The notes beneath the pieces were generated by a model. That model was not told the origin of the DNA. It did not search any database and was given only the letters and a program-made list of their open reading frames with translations. Shown one piece after another: positions 1 through 12,923 of a stretch of DNA of 64,000 nt (position 1 is its first letter; every line of letters begins with the position of its first letter). The position numbers and the translations under genes were made by a program. The DNA is from Haematococcus lacustris (lineage: Eukaryota; Chlorophyta; Chlorophyceae; Chlamydomonadales; Haematococcaceae). Location of the stretch: positions 2,504,322-2,568,321 of the forward strand of contig JASKMD010000013.1 in the NCBI GenBank assembly GCA_030144725.1, given 5' to 3'.

Positions 1-38
1 AAGGGAATATGGAAGAGGTAGAATCTAAATGGGGATAA

Positions 39-164
39 GAGAGCGAGCAAGAAGAGTGCGAGCATGAGTCAAGTGATGAAGTGGATGAGGCCTTGTTTGG
101 CGCGGCGGCAGGTGGTGTCCCCGAGGACACCTTTGAAGCCTCCTTGCTATCTGCTGTAAGCTAA
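39..164 (+). CDS. possible 3' end of an unrecognised gene (acidic C-terminal tail)
   Basis: An open frame runs from just after a stop at 36-38 to a stop at 162-164. It encodes an acidic, Ser/Glu-rich tail (ESSDEVDEALFGAAAGG, ending LLSAVS). The rest of the gene would lie left of the window or before an intron. Composition fits a disordered protein tail, but I recognise no family. A perfect 7-bp stem with a GCA loop lies 15 bases after the stop. Short open frames arise easily in GC-rich DNA, so this is weak. Confidence 0.25.
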   Translation, partial: ESEQEECEHESSDEVDEALFGAAAGGVPEDTFEASLLSAVS

Positions 165-3100
165 CATGCCTCTTCCAAGCCGGCCGCAGGCCGGCGAATT
201 TTTTAGGGGTATAACCAGTGCATAGGGTCCCCGTACTTTACCCTGACATCAGTTAAGGGCGCCCTTAGACCAGGTATCACCAACTGTCGAACCCTGGTAC
301 TGCCTCAGACCCTTTCAGAGATGTGCAGTTTGAGCAGGGGTTTTGACGTGAGGTTGGTTGCAATTGCAGAAAATGTAGGTGTACCCACACATCACACCCC
401 GTGTACGCGCAGGGTGTCCTCTTGTGGGGTTGTATCGGAGTGAAGGCAGAAAGTTGATGACGATGTGTGATGACGATGGCTTATACCGCCCAGGACGTCA
501 GCCGTTGGGCTGCTTGATCGCCTTCCCCTTCTAGGAGTTCTGGGTTTCCTATAACGCACTTCAAAGCTAGGTGCATCAACACAGATCTGCTAGGTGCATC
601 TATGCATATGGCTCGAAATGAAGGCATGCAACTTTCTGTCTTCATTGCTGTTCTGGATGATCATGACAATGATCCGGCTGCTCCCAGTGCACTCAATGAC
701 AAATGCATGGCATCATGTGATCACAATTCATTGAGGGAGGGCTAGGGCCGCAGGGCCAGCTGCTAAGCACCTCGGCGCGTGTAAGGGCCGACCGGGGTTT
801 TGCGAGGAGGAGGCGTCAGGGTCAAGTGCACGGGGTGGCTCTGTTTGCAGAGGAAGTCTACCCACAGGCTTCTGCAATGTTGATCAGGGTACAACTTTGC
901 TCTCTGTTTCAAGCCTTGCTCAATTATAGTTATGACGGTTGCACCTGATGCGTGACCTCCTCGTGGCGTTGCGAGACTAATGTCGGAACCTGCCTGAGAG
1001 GCTCATTGGTGTCCTAGATAATCAATCTGGCAAGTCGAGTACGGTAGTAAAGCGATGCCGCTAGACCACTGGTTGTTTGACGGCAGCTCCCAGGCACTGA
1101 CAGGCCTGCTACCACGGTTACGGATTCCAGGATCAACGTCAAACGAGCCTGCTCGAATTGCTGGCACCGGTGAGGGCACTGCAGCCCGAAGAGATCCTGG
1201 GGACGGCAGGCTCGCTGCAGCCCTGGCGAACGGGTCATGCGAAGCGGTCTGTGCTGGACAAGTTCGAACATGCTCTACAAGTACGGCCCTGCAAGATGAT
1301 CAGCACTCCCTGCACTCATGGGGTACCGCCTGCGTCTCAAGGCTGTGCAGCGAAGCTTCCTTTGCCGCCATCCTGGAGCCCAGCTGCCTGGAAATCCCTG
1401 CAGCCCAGCTCCTCAATGGTGACAACAAAGACCCCGAACTCAAGCTCGGCCCTGTCTACAGCGCCCACACCCTTCTTCCACCCATTGCCACGTCCCTTTC
1501 CTCAAATGCTCCTTTTGTCCTCCCACCTGGAAGATCTAATCCGAGCAGCACCCTGCCTCCAGCAGCTTTGCCATGGGCGCACCACTCTTCCTCTCGCTCA
1601 GCTGGGCAGCTAGCGGTGGTTTTGCCAGAGCAGTCCTCCTCCAGACCCTCTGACCCACCCATACCAGACCCTGCCTTGCGATTAGTGGCAGTAGCACCGC
1701 CAATTCCAGGCAAGCACCACCTCCCACCAGCTCCCACAGGAGCAAAGTGCATCACACACCTCAAACATACTCGGCCGCAGTGCCTGCCTGCCACACAGCA
1801 GAGGTGCACATGGGCAAAGCTGCAGTTAAGGCCTTACACCACTTGAAGAGGGGAGCAGCATCATTTCCCTGCAACTAGCGGCTGCATTTTCTGGACTTCC
1901 GAAATGTTACCTGGGCCAGGTAGGGAGGCGGGGAGGGTCAGATGGGAAGGAGAACAGCAGGCAAGGCCAGCGGGGTCAATGAGGGGTGGCAGCTCATTGC
2001 TATTGCCAAGACCACCCCAGCAGTGGGGACAGCTCCAATGTGTGGGTCCTATTAGACTTCATTTGCTGAGGCACACATTGCTCGCAGAGTCGAGGAGAAA
2101 GATGGAGTATGGCATCCATGCAGGGCACAGTGGTACATTAGCTGCATGCGGATTATCATCCCTTGCTTAGCCCAGAGTGGGGCTGCATGGCCCTGCCATG
2201 CGGCTTCCTGCTGTTGCGCAGGCCTCATTGACAGCTACCGCTGCCCCTAGGTTGGACTTAGCTGTAGTTAATAGTGTCAGTGGCGAGAGGGTAGCCAGTC
2301 TTGAGCTTGAGCCTGAGGCATTGATATTATCGGCGGCAGGGGGTGGGGGTGCCGGAAGGATTGCACAGGAAGGGGGATGACCAGGCTGCTGACTCTCACG
2401 CCCATTGACTCCAGGCAGCTTGCACCCGGATGCTGGTGTGGCCACTAGCCAGTGCTCTTGACCAGGGTCTTGGTCATGGGCGCCATTGCAGACTGCATGC
2501 AACTTCACACATGCAAGTGCACATCTCATGACCAACACACAACGCGTGCCAGCTATTGTTGCTGCCACGCTCACACTACTAGCCTAACTAGCCATTGCTT
2601 TGTTGGGAAAGACTCAAGTGCTCGTGCAACGATTAAGATTGTATGCGGTGTGCTGGAATTGAGCACAGTTCGATAAGGAGGCCCAGGTTTTCTTTGTGGG
2701 TGAAGTAGCTGCCAGGGAGTATGGGAGGAGTGTTGAGAAGGCGAACTGTGAACAAAGCCACATGTACATTATCTCTGGTTCCTGTTGCTTGCTTTGCACA
2801 CTGCACATCATTACCAGGGGGTAGCAGGAGTTGGAGGATGGAAGAAGAGAATGTCGAGAACCTAGACTGCATGACTACGTGTAAACTTTGGTGGCTCACT
2901 CGTGTAATCCTAGGTGATACCGGGACATCACAGCAGTATTGACACCGCAGCGCATTGGGGTGACCATGCGACCAGAGGAAAAGCAGAAGTTGCCAGGCTG
3001 ACCTGCCACTCAAAGGCGCACCTCCCCCACCATTGCGCCCTTCTGCTGCTCCGTGCCACAGAGCAGGACCCTCTCTAACCTGCGGCCTGGCCTTGCCCAG

Positions 3101-4115
3101 GCCCCCCTGCAGCTGGCCCATCATATCTCCTGCTAGCTGCCATGTCCGGCCTCAGCCTTTGCTGCAGACAGCATGCAACAGACGATAGCAAGAGTGATAG
3201 CACAGAGCGCAAGGGGTAATAAAAACTTGGTAAAGTTAAGCATTGTTAGTTTTGACACCGTAGAATGTTAACAGGACACTGTACACACCTGTGATGCGAT
3301 CGTTACTTGGTGACACACCGCCCAGCAACAAGAGGCACTGCTTGGCTCAAATTATCACCAGAGCTTGTTGCATGCATCACACATGAAGCACGATATATAG
3401 CCGTGAGTGCACCATCCTGTGCAACTCGAGCATGGTCGTGGCATGAAGAGCACCCGCCAGCTGTGCGTCATGCGATTCACTCACATCGGTGAGCACCTGA
3501 GCAGCCAATAGCCTTAGTAACTGTCCCTCAAGAAAGTCATGTGGGTGCCCTGCGGGTGGCTGCCCATCACCACCATCATGCCGTAAATGTCAACCAAGCA
3601 ACCATGCAAGCACACAGCCGGACTCAATGTCATGCAGGAGCATCACCTGCCATGGTGCCCATCATTGTGCCCTTGGGACCCTCACATCACGCTTGCCAGC
3701 TATTGCCTATAATTAAGCACAATCTGTAGTTCGCACGCTGTGCACTGAACAATGCCTGCAAGTGCTGCTCTATCATACGATCACATGCCACATGATCCCC
3801 AAAATCACATCACAGCCACATATTGCCATGTGTGTGTGCCATGCAATATGGTCTTCAGGCAGCCTTTGTCACCAGGCACTAGGACACCACTGCTATGTGG
3901 CTTGCAGGTGGTACAAGAGTGAGCTGGCTGTGCAGACAAAGCCTCTTGCAACAGTCCGTAGGTGGTTGTGGGTGGACAAATAACCCTGTCTGCAATACAA
4001 TGCGAATCTACACCTGCTCGCATGCACATTAGTTGGTCACGGCACTCCTGATGGTGTCTCATGTTGGTAAGCCTGTCCACCGCCTGGTGCACTGCACCAT
4101 CTCTCCCCCTCCCCC
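165..4115. other. no confident gene; 3' flank of the aspartic protease gene
   Basis: I see no recognisable gene or transposon here. The only stretch with coding character is about 1,104-1,280 on the plus strand. It follows a possible acceptor (GACAG) and reads QTSLLELLAPVRALQPEEIL, then KRSVLDKFEHALQ, like amphipathic helices. It has no clear start and could be one exon of an unannotated gene. The DNA nearest 4,115 should hold the 3' UTR of the minus-strand protease gene. Confidence 0.3.
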
Positions 4116-7100
4116 TCACGCCTTGGCTGCTCCACTCTGGGTCGGCAGGTCTATGTCAGGCTCAAACTGCAGCTGCGACTGCAAGCCAGACAGGCTCATC
4201 AGCTCCTGAGCGTCCTGTGCATCCCTGGCTCTGGCCAGGTTCGAGACTGCGGCCTCCAGGTGGCCACGATACACCCACGCGGCCCCCAATAGTGTGCCCA
4301 GCAGCATCGCGATGAGCAGTGGGGTGGTGAGGGACCAGGTAGGTGAGGGGGTCCGTTCAACAACAAAAACACCAGCCAGAGGTTTGACCTCAGCTGGCTG
4401 GGGCGGCGGGGCACTGCCTGGGGTGGTCCTGTTGCCTGGAGGCGGGCTATTGGAGACCTGCCTCTGGGATGCAGTAGGTGCTGGGGAGGGTGGCTGGGCT
4501 GTGTGTGTGGCTTGCTGGTGGGGGCTGACATTGGATGGGGGTGAGGACTTGGTGGAGGCAGGTGGGGAGGAGGCCGCTGGAGGGCTGGTGACCGCTGATG
4601 CCTGAGGAGGGTGAGGGAGAGGCGGTGGGAGAGCCTGCATATAGGAATGACAATGGCGCTCTGCAAGGCTATGACAAACAGATGTGAGGCTGCTAAACTC
4701 AGCAATGCTACACAATGCAATGCTGGCTGTTGTGAGCGACCCAGCTGTCTCCATACTGTCAAACTGGGTTGCAGCAGCTGGCTAGGGTGGGAAAGCAGTG
4801 GTACAGGCTGTAGGTCTAGCTGAGAACGAGTTCATTAGCAGTGGCCACAATGGAGCTAACGAGTGCCTCGTGACAGTGACTGCGTGCCTGGACGCGGCAC
4901 TGCAACTTCACCCAGTGTCTATTGCCTAATGTGGTGCATGGGTTGCAGAGCTGCAGCAATACTTGTTTTGACAGCACCACACTTTGACAAGGGGAGGTGG
5001 CCCAGAAGTGCGACTGCTGGAGAATAACCTTTGGCAACCATGGATGACCATGGAGTGCACCGCATCAGAGCGCCCCTGATGCGATTGCTGCCAGCGCACC
5101 TGCCCAGTGCTTGCTGCTGGTGCAGGACTCCCATGTGAGGAGCTCCTTGGTGTAGAACTGGTGTCTGCTGCTGCATGGCTGTCTTCTGTTGCATTGCTTC
5201 CGTTCACTGGCACTGCTGCCTCTTCTTCCGGCTGTTCTTCAGCTGGTGGCTTAGGAGGGTGTGGAGTGACATGGCGGGAAGGGGAGGGGGGGCTGGGGTA
5301 TAAGGCTTTGACAGTGGCTGCGGCGGAGGGTGGCAGGGAATGGTGGTGTCTGAAGGATTGAACAGGAGGAGGGGTTATGAGGCTGCTGACATCAGAACAC
5401 GAGTCTAGTGGCAAGAAGCCAGCCTTGTTGGTGCGCCGGTCATACTGCACATCACACACAAGCCACAAGCGGCAAACCACATGGGCCCAGCTGCAGCTAG
5501 CAGCTGCAAGATGACAGCGGCTCACACGCAGGCAGCAGAGCAGCAGCATCCTCTTTGTCACAAATAGTCAGCCACAATTGGGGGCAGCGCCAGAAGACAA
5601 CGGCAAGGCTTTTGTATAAAAAGCATAGGAAGCTGGCTTTAGGTTCGCCTGGGGCTGTAGGTGGCATTGTAAGCTTGTTTTCAGCCGGTGCTCTGTAAGG
5701 TATTAGCCCACCTGCACCAGGACGTTGCGGACGGTGATTCCCCCTAGCAGTGTTCCGGCGTTGCCATTGTCAAACACGCCCAGGCAATACGAACCAGTGC
5801 CCAGCACAAACAGGTACTGAAGGGGCTTCAGCACCAGCACGCTGTCTGTCCCAGCCTACGTGGCAGCAGACATAGTCACAGTCACAATCCATGTGTGCCA
5901 CACATGAGACAGCGTCATAATAAGATGATGATGATGGCGGCTTGGATCAGCTGCAGCGAACTGAGCAATAGCAATTGGCAGGAGCATGGCTTTCCAGCAG
6001 CCAGTGAACATGTCAGCTTGCCTGCAGCCAGCCCAAGCTTAGGGGTTCTTGGTGCAGCAAGGCCTTACCGTCATGCCAGCCATCACCAGCTCCACACGCG
6101 GGAACACAGAGTCCAGATCGGTGATGTCATGAGGTGCGCCTTTCCAGCAAATGTCATTGTACTGCAGGCATGCCGCCACCAGCAACATCTCAGTTTATGA
6201 CTGCTTTGTTGACTTGCAGTAGCAAAAGAATCTGCTGTGTTTCCGCAGTGCAGGAGTAAAGTACATTTTGGACACAGTACATGAGTTTCTACACAAGAAT
6301 GAGCAGGCAGTGGCAAGAGCCCGGGAGGCTGATGTTGCCTTGTCGATGGTCCAGAGCCTGCTCCTAAGCATCATATTGACTCCCAGGTCAGGGCAGTAGA
6401 CTCGCCTCCCTGGCTTTCCCTACCCTGACCTACTCCCCCTGTTCACTACCCTCCCTATGCTAGCTGCCTGTCTTGTCGATGGTCCAGAGCCTGCTCCTAA
6501 GCATCATACACACACCATGAGACGTGACACCATGAGACATGTCAGTGCAGACAGCACATCATCAGGGTTAGTATGGTTGGTATACTCATGGCAGCTTGCC
6601 AACCCTGCAGCAGAGGTTGTGTGGTGTGGCAAGTCGCACCTGTGGGTCCGCGCCAGGCCTGGTCTGCAGGCCTTTGTCTTGCGCGGCTTTGCATATGAGT
6701 GCAGCAAAGGAGTTGAAGGCCCGGGTAGGGAAGTAGGTGAAGGTAGTCCCGCTGTCAAGCACTGAGCCATAGCCTTGGGCATACTCTCTCTGCAGGGACC
6801 ATCACACGTTGCCAACCTGAATTACAGCTGGTGCTACCTGTGGCAGGGTGTGGTGCACCTATGTCGACCTGGACGAGCCATGCGATGATGATGACAGTGA
6901 TATGATCAACTCGAGAAGGCCAGCAAGGATCATGATCCACGCTGACAGAGCTGCTGGCAGCTAATGCATGATGACGGCGTGACCTTCATTTCCCCTCACA
7001 CAAACCTGCATCTATACATTGTATTCCATGGCCTATCCCATAAACATTGATGCCGGTGCCGCACATGAAACAACACCGTTGTTCCATGCATACTGCTGTC

Positions 7101-9145
7101 AGTAATGATTCCAGCAACAGTGACAATGGTATGAGCTTCAGTCGTGTCATAAGGGCTCCCGCTTCTGCTGACCGTTTTGGAGGCCAAGCTTGATCATGGT
7201 TGACATGCATGCTACGCCTTATGCCAATGACAAGCTCCATCCTGTTGTACGCTGCTGCCAGGCTTCTCACCGGCTCGCTTGCTACCGCCACGCCTCCCAC
7301 AAGCAGCTGCTGCACTGTGATGGTGTAGTAGTGAGCCTGCCAGCCTGGCTTTAGTGGCGTCCATACCATTTCAGAAGCCCGAGTCAGGCTTACATCCCCT
7401 GCACAGTGACATGCACAAAGGTAGCAGGGCCAGCAGGCCTTCCCACATTACAGGAAAGGGGCTGAAGTGCGAGCCAGGTATTGAGGGTGCGAAGCTTTGG
7501 TGCGGTGTATGAGAGGCATGTGCATGAGCTGCAAGCAATAAAGGCATTGGCATGCACAGGCGTAGCTATTGTCTCAAATGACGGGTGGTTGTACCCTGCT
7601 GCTTGCTGACGCCCTACCCACCTAGCAGCATGGTGCCTCCGTGAGGGTAGCCAAAGCACAGGCTGAATGTGTCCGCAATCACGTTTCGCTGAACCAGCTG
7701 CACCGCACAGCATCCACAGCATGCAGGAGCCTTGGGCATTCATATCATGGCAGAAGCGAATGCTGAATGCATGAAAGGACTTCCAGGCATGCCCCTGATG
7801 CTTTAAAGGGAAGAGCCATGCATTACGACCGTGCAACAGCAATGTTGCATGCCTAGCTAGCAATAGCAGCAAAGCGCTGCCCAGGTATGCACGGGCACTT
7901 TGTGTGGGTCCATGCTGTTGCGTCATCAGGGGCTTCACTAACCTGGCTTTGCAGAGCATTGTCATTGTTGCCCATACCAAGGATGCCATCTGCCACCTGG
8001 CGATAGATTTCGCCTGTTTCAGTGTACTCACACCCAAAAACCACTCGCACCTGGCACACACAAGTCATCACCACAGGCATGGTCACTGATGGGATCAGGC
8101 ATCTGTGCCTCACCATGAACCTAGTTGTAAAGCTAGCACACAGCCAGCAGACTCAGTGTCCCACCCCAAGCTGAGGTCAGACTGTTCAGTGCGCTAGGGA
8201 ATTACTGCACACCTCGGGGGCTATGCTGTCAGACGCTACAGAGCCTTCTACATCCAGGAATCGCATTACGTCCTCAAGCATGAAGCCTTCGCTGCTACTA
8301 CGCTCCGCTGCGCAGCAAAGGTCATTGAGAAGGATAGCATGCAACAAGCAAGACATTGCTGGCCCCATCCAATCATATCCAAGCAAATTTCCTAGTAGAG
8401 ACAGGTGGCAGCCTGAGCTTGCACGCACCATATGTGCGTGAGTAGAAGCATTTGCTTTGGAAGCATTGGCAGTTGGGTGTTCCACAGTTGCACTTGGGCG
8501 TGTTGCAGCCAAGCATTGTCGAGGTTGATGATTTGGCTGGGTCAAAAGGAGGATGCTGCAAGTGTAATAGGCATGCACAGACCAGTGTTCCTAGAGGGTT
8601 GCTGCACACATGGGTGTAACATGGGTTCTACACACATGGGTGCCATGCTGTGGTGGGACATTTGTCCAGCACCTTGTGTGATCCACCACAGTGCCTGCAG
8701 TCTGAGCATGGCACGTAGGTGATGGTGCTGCCAGTGTCGATGATGAGCTGGTAGTCTTTGCTGGGAGTTCCAAGGCCGAGGGTGACATAGAAGTACCTAC
8801 AGGGCAAAGACATCAGACGGAAATGAGGCTCATACACGCAAGCACGAGAAAGATGACAGCTGCAGCTAGGGCGCGGTCTCACCCAACCTCCCGAACTGCA
8901 CCATCCACTGGCATAACAGCTGCCCGTAGCAGGCTACGCCTGCGTACGAATCCTGTGCGGCCTTGCAGCGGCAGCAGCAATGCGTTCTGTGAGCTGTTGT
9001 CAGCTGACTCCGTGCGCAGCACCCTTGCGCCTGGCCTCCTTGTCAGCGCGTCTAGTAAGTCTTGCCCCGAAGCAAGTCTCAGAGTCAGGAGCATGAGAAG
9101 CACTGCGGCACAGCGGCCAGAGTGGCATCTAGATGGCAAGCCCAT
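4116..9145 (-). CDS. membrane-anchored pepsin-type (A1) aspartic protease, 12 exons
   Basis: Exons (minus): 9145-8883, 8796-8673, 8555-8429, 8307-8213, 8050-7943, 7697-7622, 7398-7232, 6789-6640, 6161-6069, 5855-5712, 5444-5100, 4634-4116. They sum to 2,211 nt (736 aa) with consistent phases; the donor at 7232 is weak. The protein starts with a signal peptide (CAAVLLMLLTLRLASG) and a short propeptide with a basic RRR site. The catalytic domain follows, with first aspartate DTGSTITYVPC (~108), a Cys-rich segment (CNTPKCNCGTPNCQC), VVFGCE, DTFSLCFGY, second aspartate VLDSGTTFTYFP (~332), and late motifs ICWKGAP and LLGGITVRNVLV. The last ~200 residues are a Ser/Pro-rich stalk, one transmembrane helix (LLIAMLLGTLLGAAWVY, ~665-685) and a short tail. 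Family knowledge: these proteases cleave proteins in the secretory pathway or at the surface. Inference: type I orientation with the catalytic domain outside. The layout matches plant aspartic proteinase-like proteins; the substrate is unknown. Confidence 0.93.
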
Positions 9146-9734
9146 CGAGGGAGCCTAGGCCCCAAGCTGTCTTTTCCCCGTCACTAGCGCTTTGCTTTGT
9201 GACCTGTCGGAGCTGATAGCACTCGCCAATGGATGGAATGGGCGTCAAAAGGACACACTAGAGTCCAAAAATGCGCTTGCACGAAAGTGTCAATTTTGAC
9301 ACGGCCAGTTTTGCAGAGTACCATCAAGAGTCGGGTAGGCCATTTCCAGATAACCGCAGCACGGTATGCTAAAGCATGAGGTACCTCTACCACTGGGACG
9401 GAGCTATGAGCTGTGAGCAGGATCCTCACCCGCTCCCTTACACGTACAAGAACACAGCGTGTGCAATCACTCCTTTCCCTTGCACGTTCACTAACTGCCT
9501 GATGCTCAAGCCTGTCATGGATGCACCCTGATATCTGCACCCTGATATCTGCAGTCGGTGGCATGGAAGCGAAGCCTGTAATGATGTTTTTCCATCATGC
9601 CGTCAGAGACTGTCGATCAGCTGGTCGATCAACTTAGGCATTGCGTACTGCGGCCATTGTCCTTCTCTCGTTTCTTGCGGCCTCAGTCCTGACTGTCTTA
9701 ACGACGAGGCAGTTGAGGCAACGACGCGAGCAGC
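9146..9734. promoter_or_regulatory. shared intergenic region of two divergent genes
   Basis: This 589-bp gap separates the start codons of the protease (minus) and the CobW-type GTPase (plus), so it must hold both 5' UTRs and core promoters. I see no clear TATA box. A 14-bp tandem repeat (CACCCTGATATCTG, two copies) lies near 9,526-9,553, containing the palindrome CAGATATCTG-like core; its role is unknown. Confidence 0.5.
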
Positions 9735-12700
9735 ATGAGCGAGGATGAGGATTCTCCGCCTGAGGCCGTCCCGTTGCCTCTTATTGAGAGAACTCAGCCC
9801 CGCAAACAGCCTGTACCGGTCACGCTAATAACGGGTATTGCTTGACGCTTGCGGTCATCTCTACGTCGCCGACCAACTTCAGGAGCACCTGTCCTTGGCC
9901 GCAGGTTTCCTGGGCGCAGGCAAAAGCACCTTAGTCCGCCATGTGTTGCAGAGCGACCATGGGCTAAAGATAGCAGTGATCATCAATGAGTACGGGGAAG
10001 GCGTGGAGAATGCCTATTTCTCTGAAGACTTGGAGGTCAGCCCCAAGTTGACCCCAGCCCCCAACCAGCATGCAGCATGTCTGGAGAGCTTGCCAGACAG
10101 GCCTGGAGTCTGGAGCCTGGTTGCCAGCCACCTGGCTATCGCCCTGGCCACTTCTGCAGAGCTTGAGATCAGCCAGTGGAGAATGGGTCCAACTGGACAA
10201 CGGCTGCATGTGCTGCTCAGTCAAGAATGATTTTGTGAAGGTGATCCCCGATGTGGCAGAGTATTCAGTAGCCGCACATGGTATAACTGCTACACCTACC
10301 TACCTGGTTGTCAGCTGCAGACCTGGTTGCTGGCCTGCTTTTCATGCCCTGTCCCCTGCTTGCTTGCCTGCTGTCTGCTTGCCTGCCCTGCTTGCCTGTT
10401 CGCCTGTCTGTTTGGTTCAGGCATTAGAGGCCCTGCTGGCCAAGGAGCAGCAGCCCGACTATATTTTGATTGAGACTACTGGTAGGCCTCAGGCAGCCGG
10501 CCAATGAGCAGCATGCATGCTGACACTCACTGTACTGTGCAAGGCTACCTGGTTTGCTCATGCAATCGCTGTGTTGAGCGCTGCTACACTGACTGTTCGT
10601 TGCATAGCTGGGCTCTTCTGCGCCCCATGCTGGCACACCCCTCCGCCTTGTCATGACTTCGGCTCTGCCATGAGCACCCCTTATCTGTGCCATGTCTTGC
10701 TTCACCTCAGCTCTGCCCTCACCTGACCGCAGTCTCTGCCCGGCCTCTGCACTTCACCCAGTTCAGTGTCACATGCCTGGCTTCACCCTACCTAAATCTA
10801 ACACTAACCCTAATCCGACTACACCGCACTCCGCCCTGTTTGATGTCACAGGCCTAGCCTTTGCCCTCACCTCACTCCGCCCTGCCTAATGTCATAGGCT
10901 TGGCCAATCCCGGGCCAGTTGCAGCTGCCTTGTGGACGGATGAAGAAATCGAGGCTGGTGTGCAACTTGACAGCATCATTACGGTAGTGGACGTCCTCAA
11001 CATTAATCGACAGCTCCATGAACCTCGTGGGGATGGGGCTGTTAACGAGGCTCAGGTTCAGATAGCATATGCTGACCTCATCCTCCTAAACAAGGTGCGC
11101 CAGGCTAGGGTCTAGTTTGTCATAATCCAAACCATACTTGTTCCAGATTGCTGTGGTGGCAGCGTGTTGTATGCCTGTCTGCCTGCCTGCCTGTCTGTCT
11201 GCTTCTCTCTGCTGTGCTGGCAGCTTGTTGACTGCCTGTCTGCCTGCCTCTCAGCAGTTTTCTGCACGTGCTGCTGGCTGTGTGGGTCGAGCCTGGTTGT
11301 CCTGCCTCGCACCCAGATTGACTTGTGCGGCGAGGATGCCCGCGCTCGCGCCGAAGCTGACATCCGCGCTATCAACAGCAGCGTGTGCATCATGCGCACC
11401 AGCCGTTGTGCCATCGACCTTGCGCTCTTGTTGAACCGCCACGGTTACAAGCACGGGGCCGAAGTTCAGATGCCCTCCATTGCCGAGGATGAAGAAGATG
11501 ATAGCGGCGCAGAAGATGATGGGGACGAACCCCCAGAGGCGTCAGGTGATGGTGAGGAGGACGGCATCGGTGAAGACGCATGGAGTCGCGAGGGAGCTGT
11601 CGCAAACGGCGAGGCTCCCTGCCCCGCCAAGATTACACGACCATCAACGCACGTGTCATTGGGCCGCGCGTCCGTTGGTGAGTCGGGCCATCGTGCTAAC
11701 CGGGGCTGTCCGCTGCGTTGTACTGCATGATCACACTTACCCGCACACCCACTGCATGAGGATGCATGTGTGGTACACCTCCAGGCGGCCAGTCTTCACA
11801 CTCCCGGGCTATGAGCCTGAAGCTGGAAGACAACCTTGGGTCAAGTGACTGCGACGAGCCAGGGCATCACCACCACGACCCAGTCATCCAGACTGTGTGC
11901 TTGAGATCCAGCCAGCCGCTGTCCCTAGAGAGGTAAGTCATGGAGTAGGTCTGAGGTGGGGGAGTGCAGCCCAGTGCCCCTGGCATAGCTGAGGACCAAT
12001 GCCAAACATCTGAAGCACAGCTTGTACTTGGCCGCAAGGGTAGTTGGCAGAAGCTGGCATGTACACCATGTCCAGGACATTGGTGTGGTCACTGGGCCAG
12101 CTGTGTGCCTGTGGGCTGCCTGGGCTCTTGGCACCGTTAATTCAACTTTTCGTTTCCCAGCCCTTGTCCACCCTCCTGCATGTTGACTCGCCCCATCCGC
12201 CCTTTGGCTGCTCAGGTTGAAGTCCTTCCTGGACAAGGTGCTATGGGACAGAGATACACATCCTGAGGACATCTACCGCGTGAAGGGTGTGGTGCAAATC
12301 CAGGGCGATCCCCGCAAGCACATGGTGCAGGTAAGGCCGACAGGTGTGGAGGGGAGGAGGAGAGGGCCATGGCCTGCTGCTCTGGCCGCATGTCCACCCT
12401 CAGCTTCCTCCGCCCCCTTACAGACTCTGAAGAGCGGGAGCCTGGGCTGCAGTCATGCGGCGACATGCCTTCATGCTGTACTGCCTACATGCTCACCTGC
12501 AGCGCTCTGTCCCATCAGCCCCTTAAAGAGTGTCAGCCTCCGCTGTAGTCTTCCTGAGCACCCGGCACTTTCTTGTGTCCCTTCGGTGCCCCCTGTGTGA
12601 TGGCATGGGTGCTGCTTTGGGCATCTGACGCAGCTCAGCCCTTGTGGCCAAGCTGGTGCGGCTGACCTGATATTGTGTACCTGATGTTGCTGAGTTGACG

Positions 12701-12923
12701 TTGTCCAGCTGATGTGTGTTGGCTGGTGTGGCCAAGCTGATGTCGCTGACCTGGTGTGGTTGTGGGGCCCTGGCTTTCCCCGCAGGCTGTGTACGAGCTG
12801 TACAGCATTGCCCCTAGCATCCCCTGGCTGCCAGAGGAGCAGCCTGAGTCACGTGTCGTCATCATTGGCCGCAACCTGAAGAAGTCGGTGCTGGTGCAAT
12901 GGTTTGAGGGCACAGCAGCCTGA
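9735..12923 (+). CDS. ZNG1: COG0523/CobW GTPase, ZNG1 (CBWD)-type zinc metallochaperone, 9 exons
   Basis: Exons: 9735-9834, 9905-10035, 10160-10240, 10421-10481, 10898-11094, 11317-11677, 11785-11932, 12216-12330, 12786-12923. They total 1,332 nt (443 aa) with all phases compatible. Visible motifs, in order: Walker A GFLGAGKST (35-43), VIINEYGEGVENA, the family metal site GCMCCS (Cys93, 95, 96), the Walker B-like YILIETTGLANPGPVA, ITVVDV, LILLNK (guanine-specificity region), an acidic insert, a His-rich patch PGHHHHDP, then the CobW C-terminal domain (TVCLRSSQPLSLERL, YRVKGVVQIQGD, VVIIGRNLKKS). Family knowledge: GTP hydrolysis drives zinc transfer to client proteins; in animals the client is METAP1. 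The N-terminal segment SPPEAVP aligns with the METAP1-binding CPELVP motif but has Ser for Cys. It is divergent from the protease gene with no functional link seen. Confidence 0.93.

Noticed and set aside
1055..1846. 263-codon plus-strand frame
   Set aside because: The residue pattern is low-complexity and a different overlapping frame looks more protein-like at 1,104-1,280; no family is recognised for either.
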